Of a DNA stretch of 58,809 bases, positions 1 to 6,829 are shown in pieces; positions within the stretch are counted from its first letter, which is position 1, and each line of letters opens with the position of its first letter. The position numbers and the translations under genes are program-made. The DNA lies in NCBI GenBank assembly GCA_003353785.1, contig PIVX01000010.1, positions 1-58,809 on the forward strand, given 5' to 3'. The DNA comes from Gammaproteobacteria bacterium (GTDB lineage Bacteria; Pseudomonadota; Gammaproteobacteria; PIVX01). Below the pieces are notes generated by a model that saw only the letters and a list, made by a program, of their open reading frames with translations, had not been told where the DNA came from and made no database searches.

Positions 1-30
1 ATTGTGATGAATATTTTATAGGAGATGAAA

Positions 31-396
31 ATGGAGTTAGTTAAGAATAACAATAATAAATTAATTAAGAAAGATAATGAGAGATGTTATCAAAGAGGTA
101 GAGAGTATTTTGAAAGGGCAGTGGATATTGAGGATGAGCTTTTAGATATGGATGTGGTTAGGTTTACCAAGATATATCAGAGAAATTATCTTTATAAAAT
201 GGCGGCTAAAGCTTTTCAGGCCGGCTCTGATTTAGATGATTTAAGAGCAACTAAAGAGTTAATTAAGCATTACAAGCATGGGTTGGGAGTTAAGAAGGAT
301 TCTAGGATGTTAGCTAATTTGAGATATAGGGTTGCAGAGATTAAAGATTCTATTAAGAGTCTTGAGAGTGATACTGTTAATGTTCTTGAATTTTGA
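31..396 (+). CDS. Small helical protein with one Sel1-like repeat
   Basis: The product is about 121 residues, hydrophilic and predicted helical, with no signal peptide. The C-terminal half (LIKHYKHGLGVKKDSRMLAN and following) has the spacing of one Sel1/TPR-like helical pair, with the G-x-GV-x-KD turn. I place the start at the ATG at 31, six bases after the TAGGAG ribosome binding site; an in-frame ATG at 25 directly abuts that site. It leads a block of small + strand genes. Sel1 repeats usually mediate protein-protein contacts, and other Sel1-type proteins lie at 27078, 28412 and 50379. Function unknown. Confidence 0.65.
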   Translation: MELVKNNNNKLIKKDNERCYQRGREYFERAVDIEDELLDMDVVRFTKIYQRNYLYKMAAKAFQAGSDLDDLRATKELIKHYKHGLGVKKDSRMLANLRYRVAEIKDSIKSLESDTVNVLEF

Positions 397-429
397 AGAA
401 TAGTAAAAAAGCAAAAGGAGAAAATAAAA

Positions 430-623
430 ATGCGTGAGTTCAGAGAAAGGCTGAGAAAGATTATGAACAACTATGTGCTTCAAGACCTGATATTGCAGCA
501 CTCTATTTGGATATAACTATTCCTATTGAGGTTTATGAAAAATTGATGAAGAAGGTGTTTGAAGAAAATTCATCTATTGATAGCGTCATAGAGGGAATGT
601 TAGAGGGATATTTGATTAATTAA
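430..623 (+). pseudogene. Frameshifted small ribbon-helix-helix-like protein
   Basis: An ATG at 430 follows a good AAAAGGAG site, but that frame stops at 516 after 28 codons. A different frame, open from 438 to the stop at 621-623, reads coherently and ends ITIPIEVYEKLMKKVFEENS and SIDSVIEGMLEGYLIN. That pattern of a beta strand plus two amphipathic helices resembles CopG/RHH-type DNA-binding proteins. One missing base near 447-450 (GAAAGG run) would join the two parts into a protein of about 63 residues. It is either a recently broken gene or a sequencing error in a short run. The RHH assignment is by pattern only. Confidence 0.5.
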
Positions 624-639
624 AATAAGGAAAAAAGAA

Positions 640-1119
640 ATGATGAAAATAATAATAAAAATAATGATAGCTGGGTTAATGGTTGTTGGGGCAAGCCATG
701 CGTCTAATATTAATGTTCGGATGTCGCCTAGAGTTTTACTTGGGTTAATTAACGCAAGGGTTGATATTCAGGTTCGTGAGAATATTTCAGTTGGTGGGAT
801 ATTTGATTATTCTACCTATTACATTAAGTATTATGCGGTAGGTGGTGGAGTCAATATTAAGTTAGATGGTCAAGACATTATGAAATATGATGGTTGGCTA
901 GTTAATCCTTATTATACCTATAGCTATGGGAAGTTTGAGAATAAGTCAGCTATCAAAGATATGTCTAGCAATACAGTTGCAATAGCTCTTGCCAAACAAT
1001 GGATTTGGAAGAGTGGTTTTAATATGAGGTTTGGGTTTGGGGTTCAGCGTAATTCTATTAAGTATTTAGGCATGACTACGTTTCCATTTTTGACATTGAA
1101 CTTTGGGTTTGTTTTTTAG
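640..1119 (+). CDS. Small exported outer-membrane beta-barrel-like protein
   Basis: The 159-residue product starts with a Sec signal peptide (hydrophobic core, then a probable cleavage at ASHAS, near residue 22). The mature part has alternating hydrophobic/polar stretches rich in Tyr, Gly and Phe and ends in the aromatic residues GFVF, as expected of an eight-strand outer-membrane barrel recognised by BAM. An AAGGA site precedes the ATG. I do not recognise the exact family. A surface or porin-like role is inferred; a surface-exclusion role on a conjugative element is conceivable but not shown. Confidence 0.65.
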   Translation: MMKIIIKIMIAGLMVVGASHASNINVRMSPRVLLGLINARVDIQVRENISVGGIFDYSTYYIKYYAVGGGVNIKLDGQDIMKYDGWLVNPYYTYSYGKFENKSAIKDMSSNTVAIALAKQWIWKSGFNMRFGFGVQRNSIKYLGMTTFPFLTLNFGFVF

Positions 1120-1147
1120 TGGATGATTAAAGGTTAAGGGGTAAATG

Positions 1148-1444
1148 ATGGAAGAGCATAGATTGAGAGAGAGTCATTGTAATAGATGTTGTCAGAGGAA
1201 AGATGATAGGTTGGCGTTGATGGTTGGAGTGAAACGAGATATAAGCTTTTGTCTTGAAGTTTTGGCGTATTTTTTGAGTTACTATTTTTTTGGCGGATGG
1301 GGGCTGTTTATAATTATATGTCTTTGGGTAATTTTCACTATGGAGCCTTACTTGAAAATAATTTTGGATAAGGATAAACGATATTTTTCTAGGTATAGAG
1401 CGTTATTTAGAGATGGCTTGGAGAGTAAGGATGGGGATGAGTAA
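1148..1444 (+). CDS. Small two-helix membrane protein
   Basis: The product is about 98 residues. A Cys-containing hydrophilic N-terminus (NRCCQRKDD) is followed by two closely spaced membrane segments (about residues 30-48 and 52-68) and a charged C-terminus. The ribosome binding site AAGGGG lies seven bases before the ATG at 1148; an adjacent ATG at 1145 is also possible. Unknown family. The short spacing to the barrel gene at 640 suggests cotranscription. Confidence 0.55.
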   Translation: MEEHRLRESHCNRCCQRKDDRLALMVGVKRDISFCLEVLAYFLSYYFFGGWGLFIIICLWVIFTMEPYLKIILDKDKRYFSRYRALFRDGLESKDGDE

Positions 1445-1832
1445 AAAAATAATTAAATTAATTATGGATTATGGGAAGAAATGGCGCAAAAAAGAATGAT
1501 TATAAAAAAAGTGATTCTGTATTAAAAGATTACAGCCCGTGCTACTTATGCAGAGGATGAGCGAATAACTAACTATTGTAGGAGAGTTAAAAAATGATGA
1601 ACTAAAAAAATAAAAACTATAAGAGTTTGATAAGTAAAAATAAATTATTGGGAGTAGAAAAATTTGAGCTTGGCGCGTCAAAGGGTAGATTGCAGCCAGC
1701 TGAAAAAGTTAGTTTTATGCTGTGTTTTAAGGGGTAAAAGTGATTTTTGTTAAAGCCAATGGGCTTGACTTTTACTTTAAATTGAGAGACTATGTGTGTC
1801 AAGAAAAAAAGAAATTATTTTTGTAGGGTATT
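1445..1832 (+). other. Gene-poor stretch with possible coding remnants
   Basis: There is no intact gene in these 388 bases. Short + strand open fragments, one ending near 1552 and one ending near 1735 (GVEKFELGASKGRLQPAEKV), look like worn coding sequence but lack credible starts. No repeat, terminator or structured element like SE1-SE4 was found. A TAGGG ribosome binding site at its right end serves the gene at 1833. Confidence 0.35.
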
Positions 1833-2426
1833 ATGGATTTAGTAAAAGAGTTGGTTTCAATAAAAACTGATGAAGAAGATGTTTTAGATGCGATAGAAGG
1901 TGTAAGCATTGCTGTTGATGCCGAGGAGTTGTTGGAGATTGAAAAACATCTAAAGAGGTTGTATAAAAACAAATTAGCTGAACTATGTTGGAGTGGTGCT
2001 ATTAATGTTGGATTTGAGCGGGTCGTTAAAGCTCCTTTATATTTAGCGGCGATGGATTATTTTGAGGATAAGGATGAGATGGCAAGGATGTTGGGAATGT
2101 CGAGAGATAAATTATTTAATAAGTTAAGAGAATATTTTCGTTCTGCTTTGGTTTCTAAAATTCAGGCAAAGGAAAAGGGAAGCACGATGTATTTATTATA
2201 CATGAACTATTTTGAGCAGATATATCTAGATGGTGATATTGATAGTGAGTTTGGAGATATGATTAATCGTTCTATGTATAGGGCTGTTATGGAGTATACC
2301 AAGGATAACTTAAATAGAGCTAGTCAGTTATTGGGTGTTAGGGAATTTGATTTAATTAAGAGTCTTGAACATTATTTTGGGGTTACGAAGCTTTGTGATG
2401 ATGTTGAATTGAAAGAGGTTGGTTAG
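1833..2426 (+). CDS. Tandem Fis-type helix-turn-helix protein
   Basis: The 197-residue protein contains two copies of a Fis-like C-terminal DNA-binding unit. The first is near residues 62-103 (LYLAAMDYFEDKDEMARMLG), the second near 143-182 (MYRAVMEYTKDNLNRASQLL). Both match the Fis pattern of a core helix followed by N-x-x-x-AA-x-x-LG and a recognition helix ending K-x-L-x-x-Y/F. Fis normally acts as a dimer with one unit per chain, so two in one chain suggests an intramolecular pseudo-dimer. Likely a nucleoid-associated protein or regulator of the element. The next gene encodes a single-unit paralogue, and a third lies at 25382. Confidence 0.7.
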   Translation: MDLVKELVSIKTDEEDVLDAIEGVSIAVDAEELLEIEKHLKRLYKNKLAELCWSGAINVGFERVVKAPLYLAAMDYFEDKDEMARMLGMSRDKLFNKLREYFRSALVSKIQAKEKGSTMYLLYMNYFEQIYLDGDIDSEFGDMINRSMYRAVMEYTKDNLNRASQLLGVREFDLIKSLEHYFGVTKLCDDVELKEVG

Positions 2427-2427
2427 G

Positions 2428-2700
2428 ATGAGTGAAGAAGAGATAAAGCAAGCTCAGGAGCAATTGGCTAGATTATTTGGGGATTATATGAAGCTGGTGT
2501 TTGAAAATGGCAAAAACAAAGATTTAAATTTTGTTGAATTTATTGAGAAGCCTGTGTATTTAGCAGCCATGAGGTATTGTGGGGGCAATAAGAGCAAAGC
2601 GGTGAAATATTTAAGATGTGATGAAAAGACTCTTTCAAAAAGACTGATGAGGCATTTTAATACTAGAGCTGTTGGAACAACATTTGATGAGGTTAAATAA
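2428..2700 (+). CDS. Single-domain Fis-like DNA-binding protein
   Basis: The 90-residue protein has one Fis-type unit near its C-terminus (YLAAMRYCGGNKSKAVKYLR, then a recognition helix). The N-terminal helix (EEEIKQAQEQLARLF) could serve dimerisation. I chose the ATG at 2428, nine bases after AGAGG; a TTG at 2419 in the same frame is possible. It begins next to the stop of the tandem-Fis gene and its own stop overlaps the next ATG (TAATG), so the three genes appear translationally coupled. Probable DNA architecture or regulatory role. Confidence 0.65.
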   Translation: MSEEEIKQAQEQLARLFGDYMKLVFENGKNKDLNFVEFIEKPVYLAAMRYCGGNKSKAVKYLRCDEKTLSKRLMRHFNTRAVGTTFDEVK

Positions 2701-3023
2701 TGGTAGAGGATTTAAATAGAGTAACATTAATAGGTAGTGTTGAGTATGCTAGCTATGACTGTAGTTTTGTTAATTTTAGAGTTATGACTAAGGACATTGT
2801 TAGAGATGCTAGAAGTAAAAAAATGGTTGAAAGGCTGGCATTTCATAGGGTGTTTTGTGATAAGGATGTGGTTGACGGAGTAATAGTTAAAGGAGCTAAG
2901 GTTTTTTTAGAGGGCGGGATTAAGAATAACGTAGTTAAAGATAATGGCACGGTAAGTTCTGAAATTGAAGCTCATGTTGTTGAAGTTTTAAAAGATGAAA
3001 GAGATAATGAAATTATTTTTTGA
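2700..3023 (+). CDS. Single-stranded DNA-binding protein (OB fold)
   Basis: The 107-residue protein reads as an SSB OB fold: NRVTLIGSV at the start, then FVNFRVMTKD, FHRVFCDKDVV, and a KGAKVFLEGGI strand typical of the bacterial SSB core. It would bind ssDNA during transfer or replication. It ends at EIIF without the acidic SSB tail. Reading on in the +1 frame past a six-T run (3016-3021) gives FDDIDFDD, which resembles such a tail, so a slip or lost base is possible. The 3' end (2913-3005) is duplicated at 3230-3322. Confidence 0.8.
   Translation: MVEDLNRVTLIGSVEYASYDCSFVNFRVMTKDIVRDARSKKMVERLAFHRVFCDKDVVDGVIVKGAKVFLEGGIKNNVVKDNGTVSSEIEAHVVEVLKDERDNEIIF
2913..3005 (+). repeat. Duplicated ssb 3' segment, copy 1
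   Basis: This 93-bp stretch encodes the last strands of the SSB (GGIKNN to KDERD). It recurs at 3230-3322, offset by 317 bp, with only a few differences in its first quarter; the final 60 or so bases are identical. Confidence 0.9.
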
Positions 3024-3055
3024 TGATATTGATTTTGATGATAAGGAGGTAGGTG

Positions 3056-3331
3056 ATGTTGATAGTTGAGAAAATTGTTTTGTTATTGTTTTTTGTAGGA
3101 ATTAGCGCAATGTTTTATGTTAAGCATCAGGAGCAGAGAACACTAAAGCCGGTCAAGGTTAGTTATGTGTTGGAAATGTTCGCAAAAGATGCTGTAGATA
3201 CAGAAAAATGGGTTAGAGAAGAATTATTAGGCGGAATTAAGAATAACGCAATTAAAGATAATGGCACGGTAAGTTCTGAAATTGAAGCTCATGTTGTTGA
3301 AGTTTTAAAAGATGAAAGAGATGGGGATTAA
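3056..3331 (+). CDS. Chimeric protein: membrane anchor fused to an SSB C-terminal segment
   Basis: The 91-residue product has an N-terminal membrane segment (about residues 4-20), a short linker, and from about residue 59 a C-terminal segment nearly identical to the end of the upstream SSB (GGIKNN, then VSSEIEAHVVEV). A strong AAGGAGG site lies six bases before the ATG at 3056; GTG at 3053 is an alternative. The chimera seems to have arisen when the ssb tail was copied into, or left behind in, another reading frame. The partial OB strand pair probably does not bind DNA by itself. It may be a translated relic rather than a functional gene. Confidence 0.55.
   Translation: MLIVEKIVLLLFFVGISAMFYVKHQEQRTLKPVKVSYVLEMFAKDAVDTEKWVREELLGGIKNNAIKDNGTVSSEIEAHVVEVLKDERDGD
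3230..3322 (+). repeat. Duplicated ssb 3' segment, copy 2
   Basis: Second copy of the 93-bp segment at 2913-3005, read in the same frame and forming the C-terminus of the chimeric gene at 3056. Confidence 0.9.
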
Positions 3332-3401
3332 TTAAAATAATACTTGATTTCAAAAAACAATGCTGTTATAAGGCATTTTAAATAAAGAAAGGTGAAAATT
3401 T

Positions 3402-4067
3402 ATGAATAGATATCAAACAAGAACATCATCATTGTATGATGTTCAGGTAAAAAATAAAGTGCTGAAGAATACTTACTTGTTGTTAAGTATGTCGTTAATA
3501 TTTAGTGGGGCTGTAGCTGGCGTTGCCATGGAATTGAATGTGCAGCAACCAAACTTATTAGTGCTTTTAGTTGGTGCTTATGGCTCGATGTATCTTGTTC
3601 ATGCCCTACAGAATAGTGCTTTAGGGATTGGTGCAGTATTTCTATTTACAGGATTTATGGGTTACACCTTAGCTCCTTTGTTAAACTCAGTGTTAATGTT
3701 TGAGAATGGGGGGAATATTATTACAATGTCATTGTTCTCAACGGGAGTTGTCTTCTTTGGATTATCAGGGCATGTCTTGACATCTAAAAAAGATTATAGC
3801 TATTTAGGCGGGATGTTATTTGTCGGGATGATAACAGCGATGCTAGCAGGATTTGCTGCAATGCTATTTAATGTTCCGGCGTTACATCTAGCAGTGTCTG
3901 CAGCTTTTGTTTTAATTTCATCTGGAATGATATTATTTCAAACTAGCCAAATCATTAATGGTGGAGAAAGGAATTATTTAATAGCTACGATAGGATTGTA
4001 TGTATCTTTATATAATCTGTTTGTGAGCTTACTTAGGATATTTTCTGCCTTTGGTGGAAGAAGGTAA
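3402..4067 (+). CDS. Bax inhibitor-1/YccA family membrane protein
   Basis: The 221-residue polytopic protein has about seven hydrophobic segments and the characteristic start of the family (KNKVLKNTYLLLSMSLIFSG). Known relatives (YccA, YbhL, human TMBIM) are membrane proteins linked to Ca2+ leak, FtsH proteolysis control or stress resistance. The AAAGG site lies before the ATG. It is the last gene before SE1. It could be a stabilisation or host-interaction gene carried by the element; no direct role in conjugation is known to me. Confidence 0.85.
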   Translation: MNRYQTRTSSLYDVQVKNKVLKNTYLLLSMSLIFSGAVAGVAMELNVQQPNLLVLLVGAYGSMYLVHALQNSALGIGAVFLFTGFMGYTLAPLLNSVLMFENGGNIITMSLFSTGVVFFGLSGHVLTSKKDYSYLGGMLFVGMITAMLAGFAAMLFNVPALHLAVSAAFVLISSGMILFQTSQIINGGERNYLIATIGLYVSLYNLFVSLLRIFSAFGGRR

Positions 4068-4093
4068 TGGGAGAAAAAATTAATTAATAAAAT

Positions 4094-4240
4094 GTGGCTT
4101 GCGATTTGAGTTTCACAGCCTAGTCGCAAGCCTTTAGAACGAGAAGAACGCTAATTCTTACTCAGACTTTATTATATCGTGTTTTCTGCGATATTCAAGG
4201 ATTTATTCGTCCGGTCAGAGTAACTATAAGATTCTTCTCA
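4094..4240 (+). promoter_or_regulatory. SE1, structured intercistronic RNA-like element before ssb2
   Basis: A perfect 9-bp hairpin (GGCTTGCGA at 4096-4104 with TCGCAAGCC at 4124-4132) is followed by GAGAAGAA (4141-4148). That strand can pair locally with TTCTT (4155-4159) or over 80 nt with TTCTTCTC (4232-4239). Within the long-range loop, TTACTCAGAC (4158-4167) pairs with GTCAGAGTAA (4214-4223) except for one A-A, and ATATCG (4174-4179) pairs with CGATAT (4189-4194). The element lies between a stop codon and the next ribosome binding site, with the same layout as SE2-SE4. A cis-regulatory or processing role is inferred. Confidence 0.65.
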
Positions 4241-4313
4241 ATATTTAAGATAAATGGGTTCGCGTAAAAGCAAACAAAAGGTAAACATATAAATAAAGAG
4301 AGGTAAAATAAAT

Positions 4314-4787
4314 ATGGGTAAAGATATTAACGGGGTAAAACTGAAAGGGAGAGTAGGAAAGGTAGATTATAAAACAAACAATGTTGTTAATCTTAGCGTT
4401 GCTACTAATTCATATTATAGGGATAAATCTTCTAATGAGCAGAAGGTTAATACAGAGTGGCATTGTGTAAAATTCTTTAATCCGCTTAGTGCCAAGATTA
4501 AAGAATTTGGTATTGAGAAAGGGTCTAGAGTTATGATTGAGGCAGCTTTAAAAACTAGTAAATGGCAAAAGGGCGGTGTTGAGCAAAAAACATTAGGGAT
4601 TGTTGCTAAGGACTTGGAAAAATTATTTTCAATTAAAAAGGAAGTTCAAAATGTTGTTGTTCCTGCCGAGGCCGTTGGTCAGCAAGGACAAGTTGCAAGC
4701 CAGGTTCAGGGAGCTGGAGCTTATGCCGCACCTATGCAGGTTCAAGCAATGCAGCAAGTGCCATCAGGAGGTTATAAGGAGTATTAG
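4314..4787 (+). CDS. Single-stranded DNA-binding protein 2
   Basis: The 157-residue protein is a second OB-fold SSB-type protein, with strands NGVKLKGRVGKV, VVNLSVATNSYY, EWHCVKFFNPLS and GSRVMIEAALKTSKW in family order. The C-terminal 45 residues form a Gln/Ala/Val-rich linker ending GGYKEY, again without the acidic SSB tail. It probably coats ssDNA produced by TraI or protects incoming single strands. It is preceded by SE1 and followed by SE2, so its expression may be tied to the structured elements. Confidence 0.8.
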   Translation: MGKDINGVKLKGRVGKVDYKTNNVVNLSVATNSYYRDKSSNEQKVNTEWHCVKFFNPLSAKIKEFGIEKGSRVMIEAALKTSKWQKGGVEQKTLGIVAKDLEKLFSIKKEVQNVVVPAEAVGQQGQVASQVQGAGAYAAPMQVQAMQQVPSGGYKEY

Positions 4788-4802
4788 TTAAAAAAGTTAG
4801 CG

Positions 4803-4938
4803 ACGTTACGGTAAATTTTCGACGATCGACCGTAACGCCTAAGCGTAAGAGGTTACTCACACTTGTGTGTATTGTAGTTAACTTGCTAGTTACTATCAAG
4901 ACATATGTGTCTATTCACGAGCTGAGTAGCTTCTTGCA
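4803..4938 (+). promoter_or_regulatory. SE2, structured intercistronic RNA-like element
   Basis: A 9-bp hairpin (CGTTACGGT at 4804-4812 with ACCGTAACG at 4829-4837) is followed by GC plus AAGAGG (4843-4852). This can pair locally (GTAA with TTAC) or over about 80 nt with CTTCTTGC (4930-4937, one G-U pair and a two-base bulge). Inner hairpins are CACAC-TT-GTGTG (4858-4869), GACA/TGTC (near 4900) and AGCT/AGCT just before the closing strand. The closing strand is followed by AAATTTAATT, as in SE3. Same order of parts as SE1 but different sequence, which supports conserved structure rather than conserved sequence. Confidence 0.6.
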
Positions 4939-4969
4939 AATTTAATTTTGTTAAATATGGAGAAGTGAA

Positions 4970-5752
4970 ATGTTAAAAAAATATATATCAATTATTGCAG
5001 GGTTGTTGTTTAGTGCTGCTTATTGTGGTGCGTCTGTTGAGAATAATGCGTCCTCTGAGCAGAGCCAAGTAGTTCATCAAGTCCCTGCTGGGGTTGTGAG
5101 CGTGAATGTTGCTAGGAATATGTCTCATTTAAAAATCCTTGCTGATAGAGTTAAGCTTTCGCATCAAAAGGCTATTGATGAACCAACTAAAGATAACATC
5201 ATTAGGTATTTCGATGATTTTAAAAAGGCGATGAAATATGTTGCCGATACTACAGGGGAGACAGGGGTTGAATTTAACCATTCATCTTTATTGGCTATGA
5301 ATATTGCTAGAGATGATGGTGTTGCGATAGGTATGACTAGTGTTGCTTATACCCCAGACGCCTCGAGAATTTCTGAGTTAACAGCAACTATTGGCAAGAA
5401 AGATTATTTTGCTGATTATATGGAAATGCAAAGCAAGCAGATGTTGGAACTTGCAAAGAAGTTAAGAAAAATCAGGGGTAGTCATCTTAAAGAAATTTCT
5501 AAAGGTTATTATGATGATTATTTATTTAGTTTGTCTTCATTTTTAGGTGGGATGAAAATTTATCATCCTAATGCAATAGATGAGTCTCTAATTAAAGTTA
5601 ATATGATGAGACAATATATCTCTGCTGTTAAGCGTGCAGGAGACAACAAAATTCCATCTTCTCCTTGCGCTAACTGTCTTAACAAGAAACCTTTTTATAT
5701 TAATGGGAAACTAGTAAAGGAAGTTAATGGGGTTAATCATGCTGCAGAGTAA
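4970..5752 (+). CDS. Exported protein of unknown function
   Basis: The 260-residue protein has a Sec signal peptide (hydrophobic residues 6-20, probable cleavage near GAS-VE at about 23). The mature part is mostly helical and polar; the C-terminus carries a C-x-x-C pair (PCANCLNKKPF), which could bind metal or form a disulphide. No family was recognised. It begins directly after SE2, with ATGGAGAAG as ribosome binding site, and precedes the pilus operon, so an envelope role in transfer is plausible. Its 3' end overlaps the next small ORF. Confidence 0.7.
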   Translation: MLKKYISIIAGLLFSAAYCGASVENNASSEQSQVVHQVPAGVVSVNVARNMSHLKILADRVKLSHQKAIDEPTKDNIIRYFDDFKKAMKYVADTTGETGVEFNHSSLLAMNIARDDGVAIGMTSVAYTPDASRISELTATIGKKDYFADYMEMQSKQMLELAKKLRKIRGSHLKEISKGYYDDYLFSLSSFLGGMKIYHPNAIDESLIKVNMMRQYISAVKRAGDNKIPSSPCANCLNKKPFYINGKLVKEVNGVNHAAE

Positions 5753-5927
5753 TAAAAAAAATGTTTGCGTTAATCATTTTAGTACTATCAAAATCAATGA
5801 TAATTCTATTGATCAAGAACAATATGGCAGATATCTAAATAATGCGTTGCAAGATGCTTCTGACATTGTGGTTTCAATGGCTAAGAGTAAAGGCAAATTA
5901 AATATTGCTCGGGAGGCGGTTATGTGA
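5727..5927 (+). CDS. Small hypothetical protein
   Basis: The product is 66 residues (62 if the ATG at 5739 is used), polar and predicted helical. It overlaps the end of the upstream exported-protein gene by 26 bases and has AAGGAAG shortly before the ATG. No recognised domain. It is the last reading frame before SE3 and traA. Confidence 0.45.
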   Translation: MGLIMLQSNKKNVCVNHFSTIKINDNSIDQEQYGRYLNNALQDASDIVVSMAKSKGKLNIAREAVM

Positions 5928-5930
5928 AGG

Positions 5931-6066
5931 TAAAAAGAAAAACGGTGGCTTGCAGATAGGGGTTTCAAATTTTTCTGTAAGCGCATGAGAAGCGTATTCT
6001 CATCAATGATTGTAGCATTTTGATGTTAACAAGGTCTATAGCCTATATGGTGTCGTACGCTTCTCA
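5931..6066 (+). promoter_or_regulatory. SE3, structured intercistronic RNA-like element before traA
   Basis: The 5' hairpin pairs GCTTGCAGA (5948-5956) with TCTGTAAGC (5974-5982), with one G-U. GAGAAGCGTA (5987-5996) can pair over 60 nt with TACGCTTCTC (6056-6065), or ATGAGAA (5985-5991) can form a local hairpin with TTCTCAT (5997-6003); the two states exclude each other. CATCAA (6001-6006) pairs with TTGATG in the inner loop. An A/T tail and GAGGAG then lead to traA. The element is repeated as SE4 with 131 of 135 positions identical. It may control the whole transfer operon by attenuation, processing or FinO-family protein binding; this is inference. Confidence 0.7.
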
Positions 6067-6099
6067 AATTTAATTAATTATTAAAATGAGGAGAAAAGT

Positions 6100-6513
6100 G
6101 TGAGTAAAATTAAGCAGTATTTAAATTCTAAGTTCAGATTTGGTGGTAGTCGTATGCCTTTGTGTAATCAAAGCCAGATGACTATTCAGATAAATGAGAA
6201 GCAGCAAGAAAAAATTGTAGCTTATTGCAAAGCTATGGTTAAAGTGTTTTTGCTTTTGGGGATAGCATTATTAGCTATTGACTGTATGGCAAAGACTGAA
6301 GTGGCAGATGCTTTTGAAACTGGTATTGGTAAGTTCGATGGGCTGATTGGTAGAGGTATTTATACCATTGGCGGCTGTCTAGTTGCTGGCGGCGGAATAC
6401 TTGCTTGGAAGGCTCAAGGAGATGCAATAAAGGCTGGAACTCCTATTGTGTTTGGCCTGGGTTTACCTGTTGCCTATGAGTTCATGGGTAAAGTTCATAC
6501 ATTACTAATATAG
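6100..6513 (+). CDS. traA: TraA-like F-type pilin precursor
   Basis: The 137-residue protein starts at GTG, seven bases after GAGGAG. A long leader ends with a hydrophobic stretch and a signal-peptidase-like site (DCMA-KTEV, residue 64). The predicted mature part is about 73 residues with two hydrophobic segments separated by a short basic loop (WKAQGDAIKAG), matching the size and topology of F pilin (about 70 residues, long leader). Its position just before traL supports pilin identity. Sequence similarity itself is weak, as usual for pilins. Expression may depend on SE3. Confidence 0.8.
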   Translation: MSKIKQYLNSKFRFGGSRMPLCNQSQMTIQINEKQQEKIVAYCKAMVKVFLLLGIALLAIDCMAKTEVADAFETGIGKFDGLIGRGIYTIGGCLVAGGGILAWKAQGDAIKAGTPIVFGLGLPVAYEFMGKVHTLLI

Positions 6514-6521
6514 GAGGTGTT

Positions 6522-6818
6522 ATGAGTACGCAGTTTACTAGTAGATATTTGCTTAGGATGTTAGACGAGCCACCGAGAATTTTGTACTTCACTAGAGAAG
6601 AAGTTGCAGCTTTTTTTGTGCCAATATTTTTATTGTATTGGCTTGGTTGTGTCTTTATTGGGATAGGTATAGGGCTGGGTTGCTATTTCATGTTACGAAA
6701 ATTTAAAGATCGCATTGGTGATGGTCATGGAATAGTGAAGCAAGCAGCTTATAAATATCTGCCCACGGATAAAAATAGTGGGCTTCCTGATTCTAGTATT
6801 ACTGAGTATTTAACTTAA
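6522..6818 (+). CDS. traL: TraL, F-type T4SS inner-membrane protein
   Basis: The 98-residue protein contains the family signature LDEPPRILYFTREE near residues 14-28, followed by one long or two short membrane segments (about 30-58). TraL is the VirB3-like component near the VirB4-type ATPase TraC, needed for pilus assembly. GGAGG lies just before the ATG. It sits between traA and traE as in F. Confidence 0.9.
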   Translation: MSTQFTSRYLLRMLDEPPRILYFTREEVAAFFVPIFLLYWLGCVFIGIGIGLGCYFMLRKFKDRIGDGHGIVKQAAYKYLPTDKNSGLPDSSITEYLT

Positions 6819-6829
6819 GGAGATATTTT

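Noticed and set aside
1..24. End of an upstream reading frame (stop at 19-21)
   Set aside because: Only six codons are visible, too few to support a gene.
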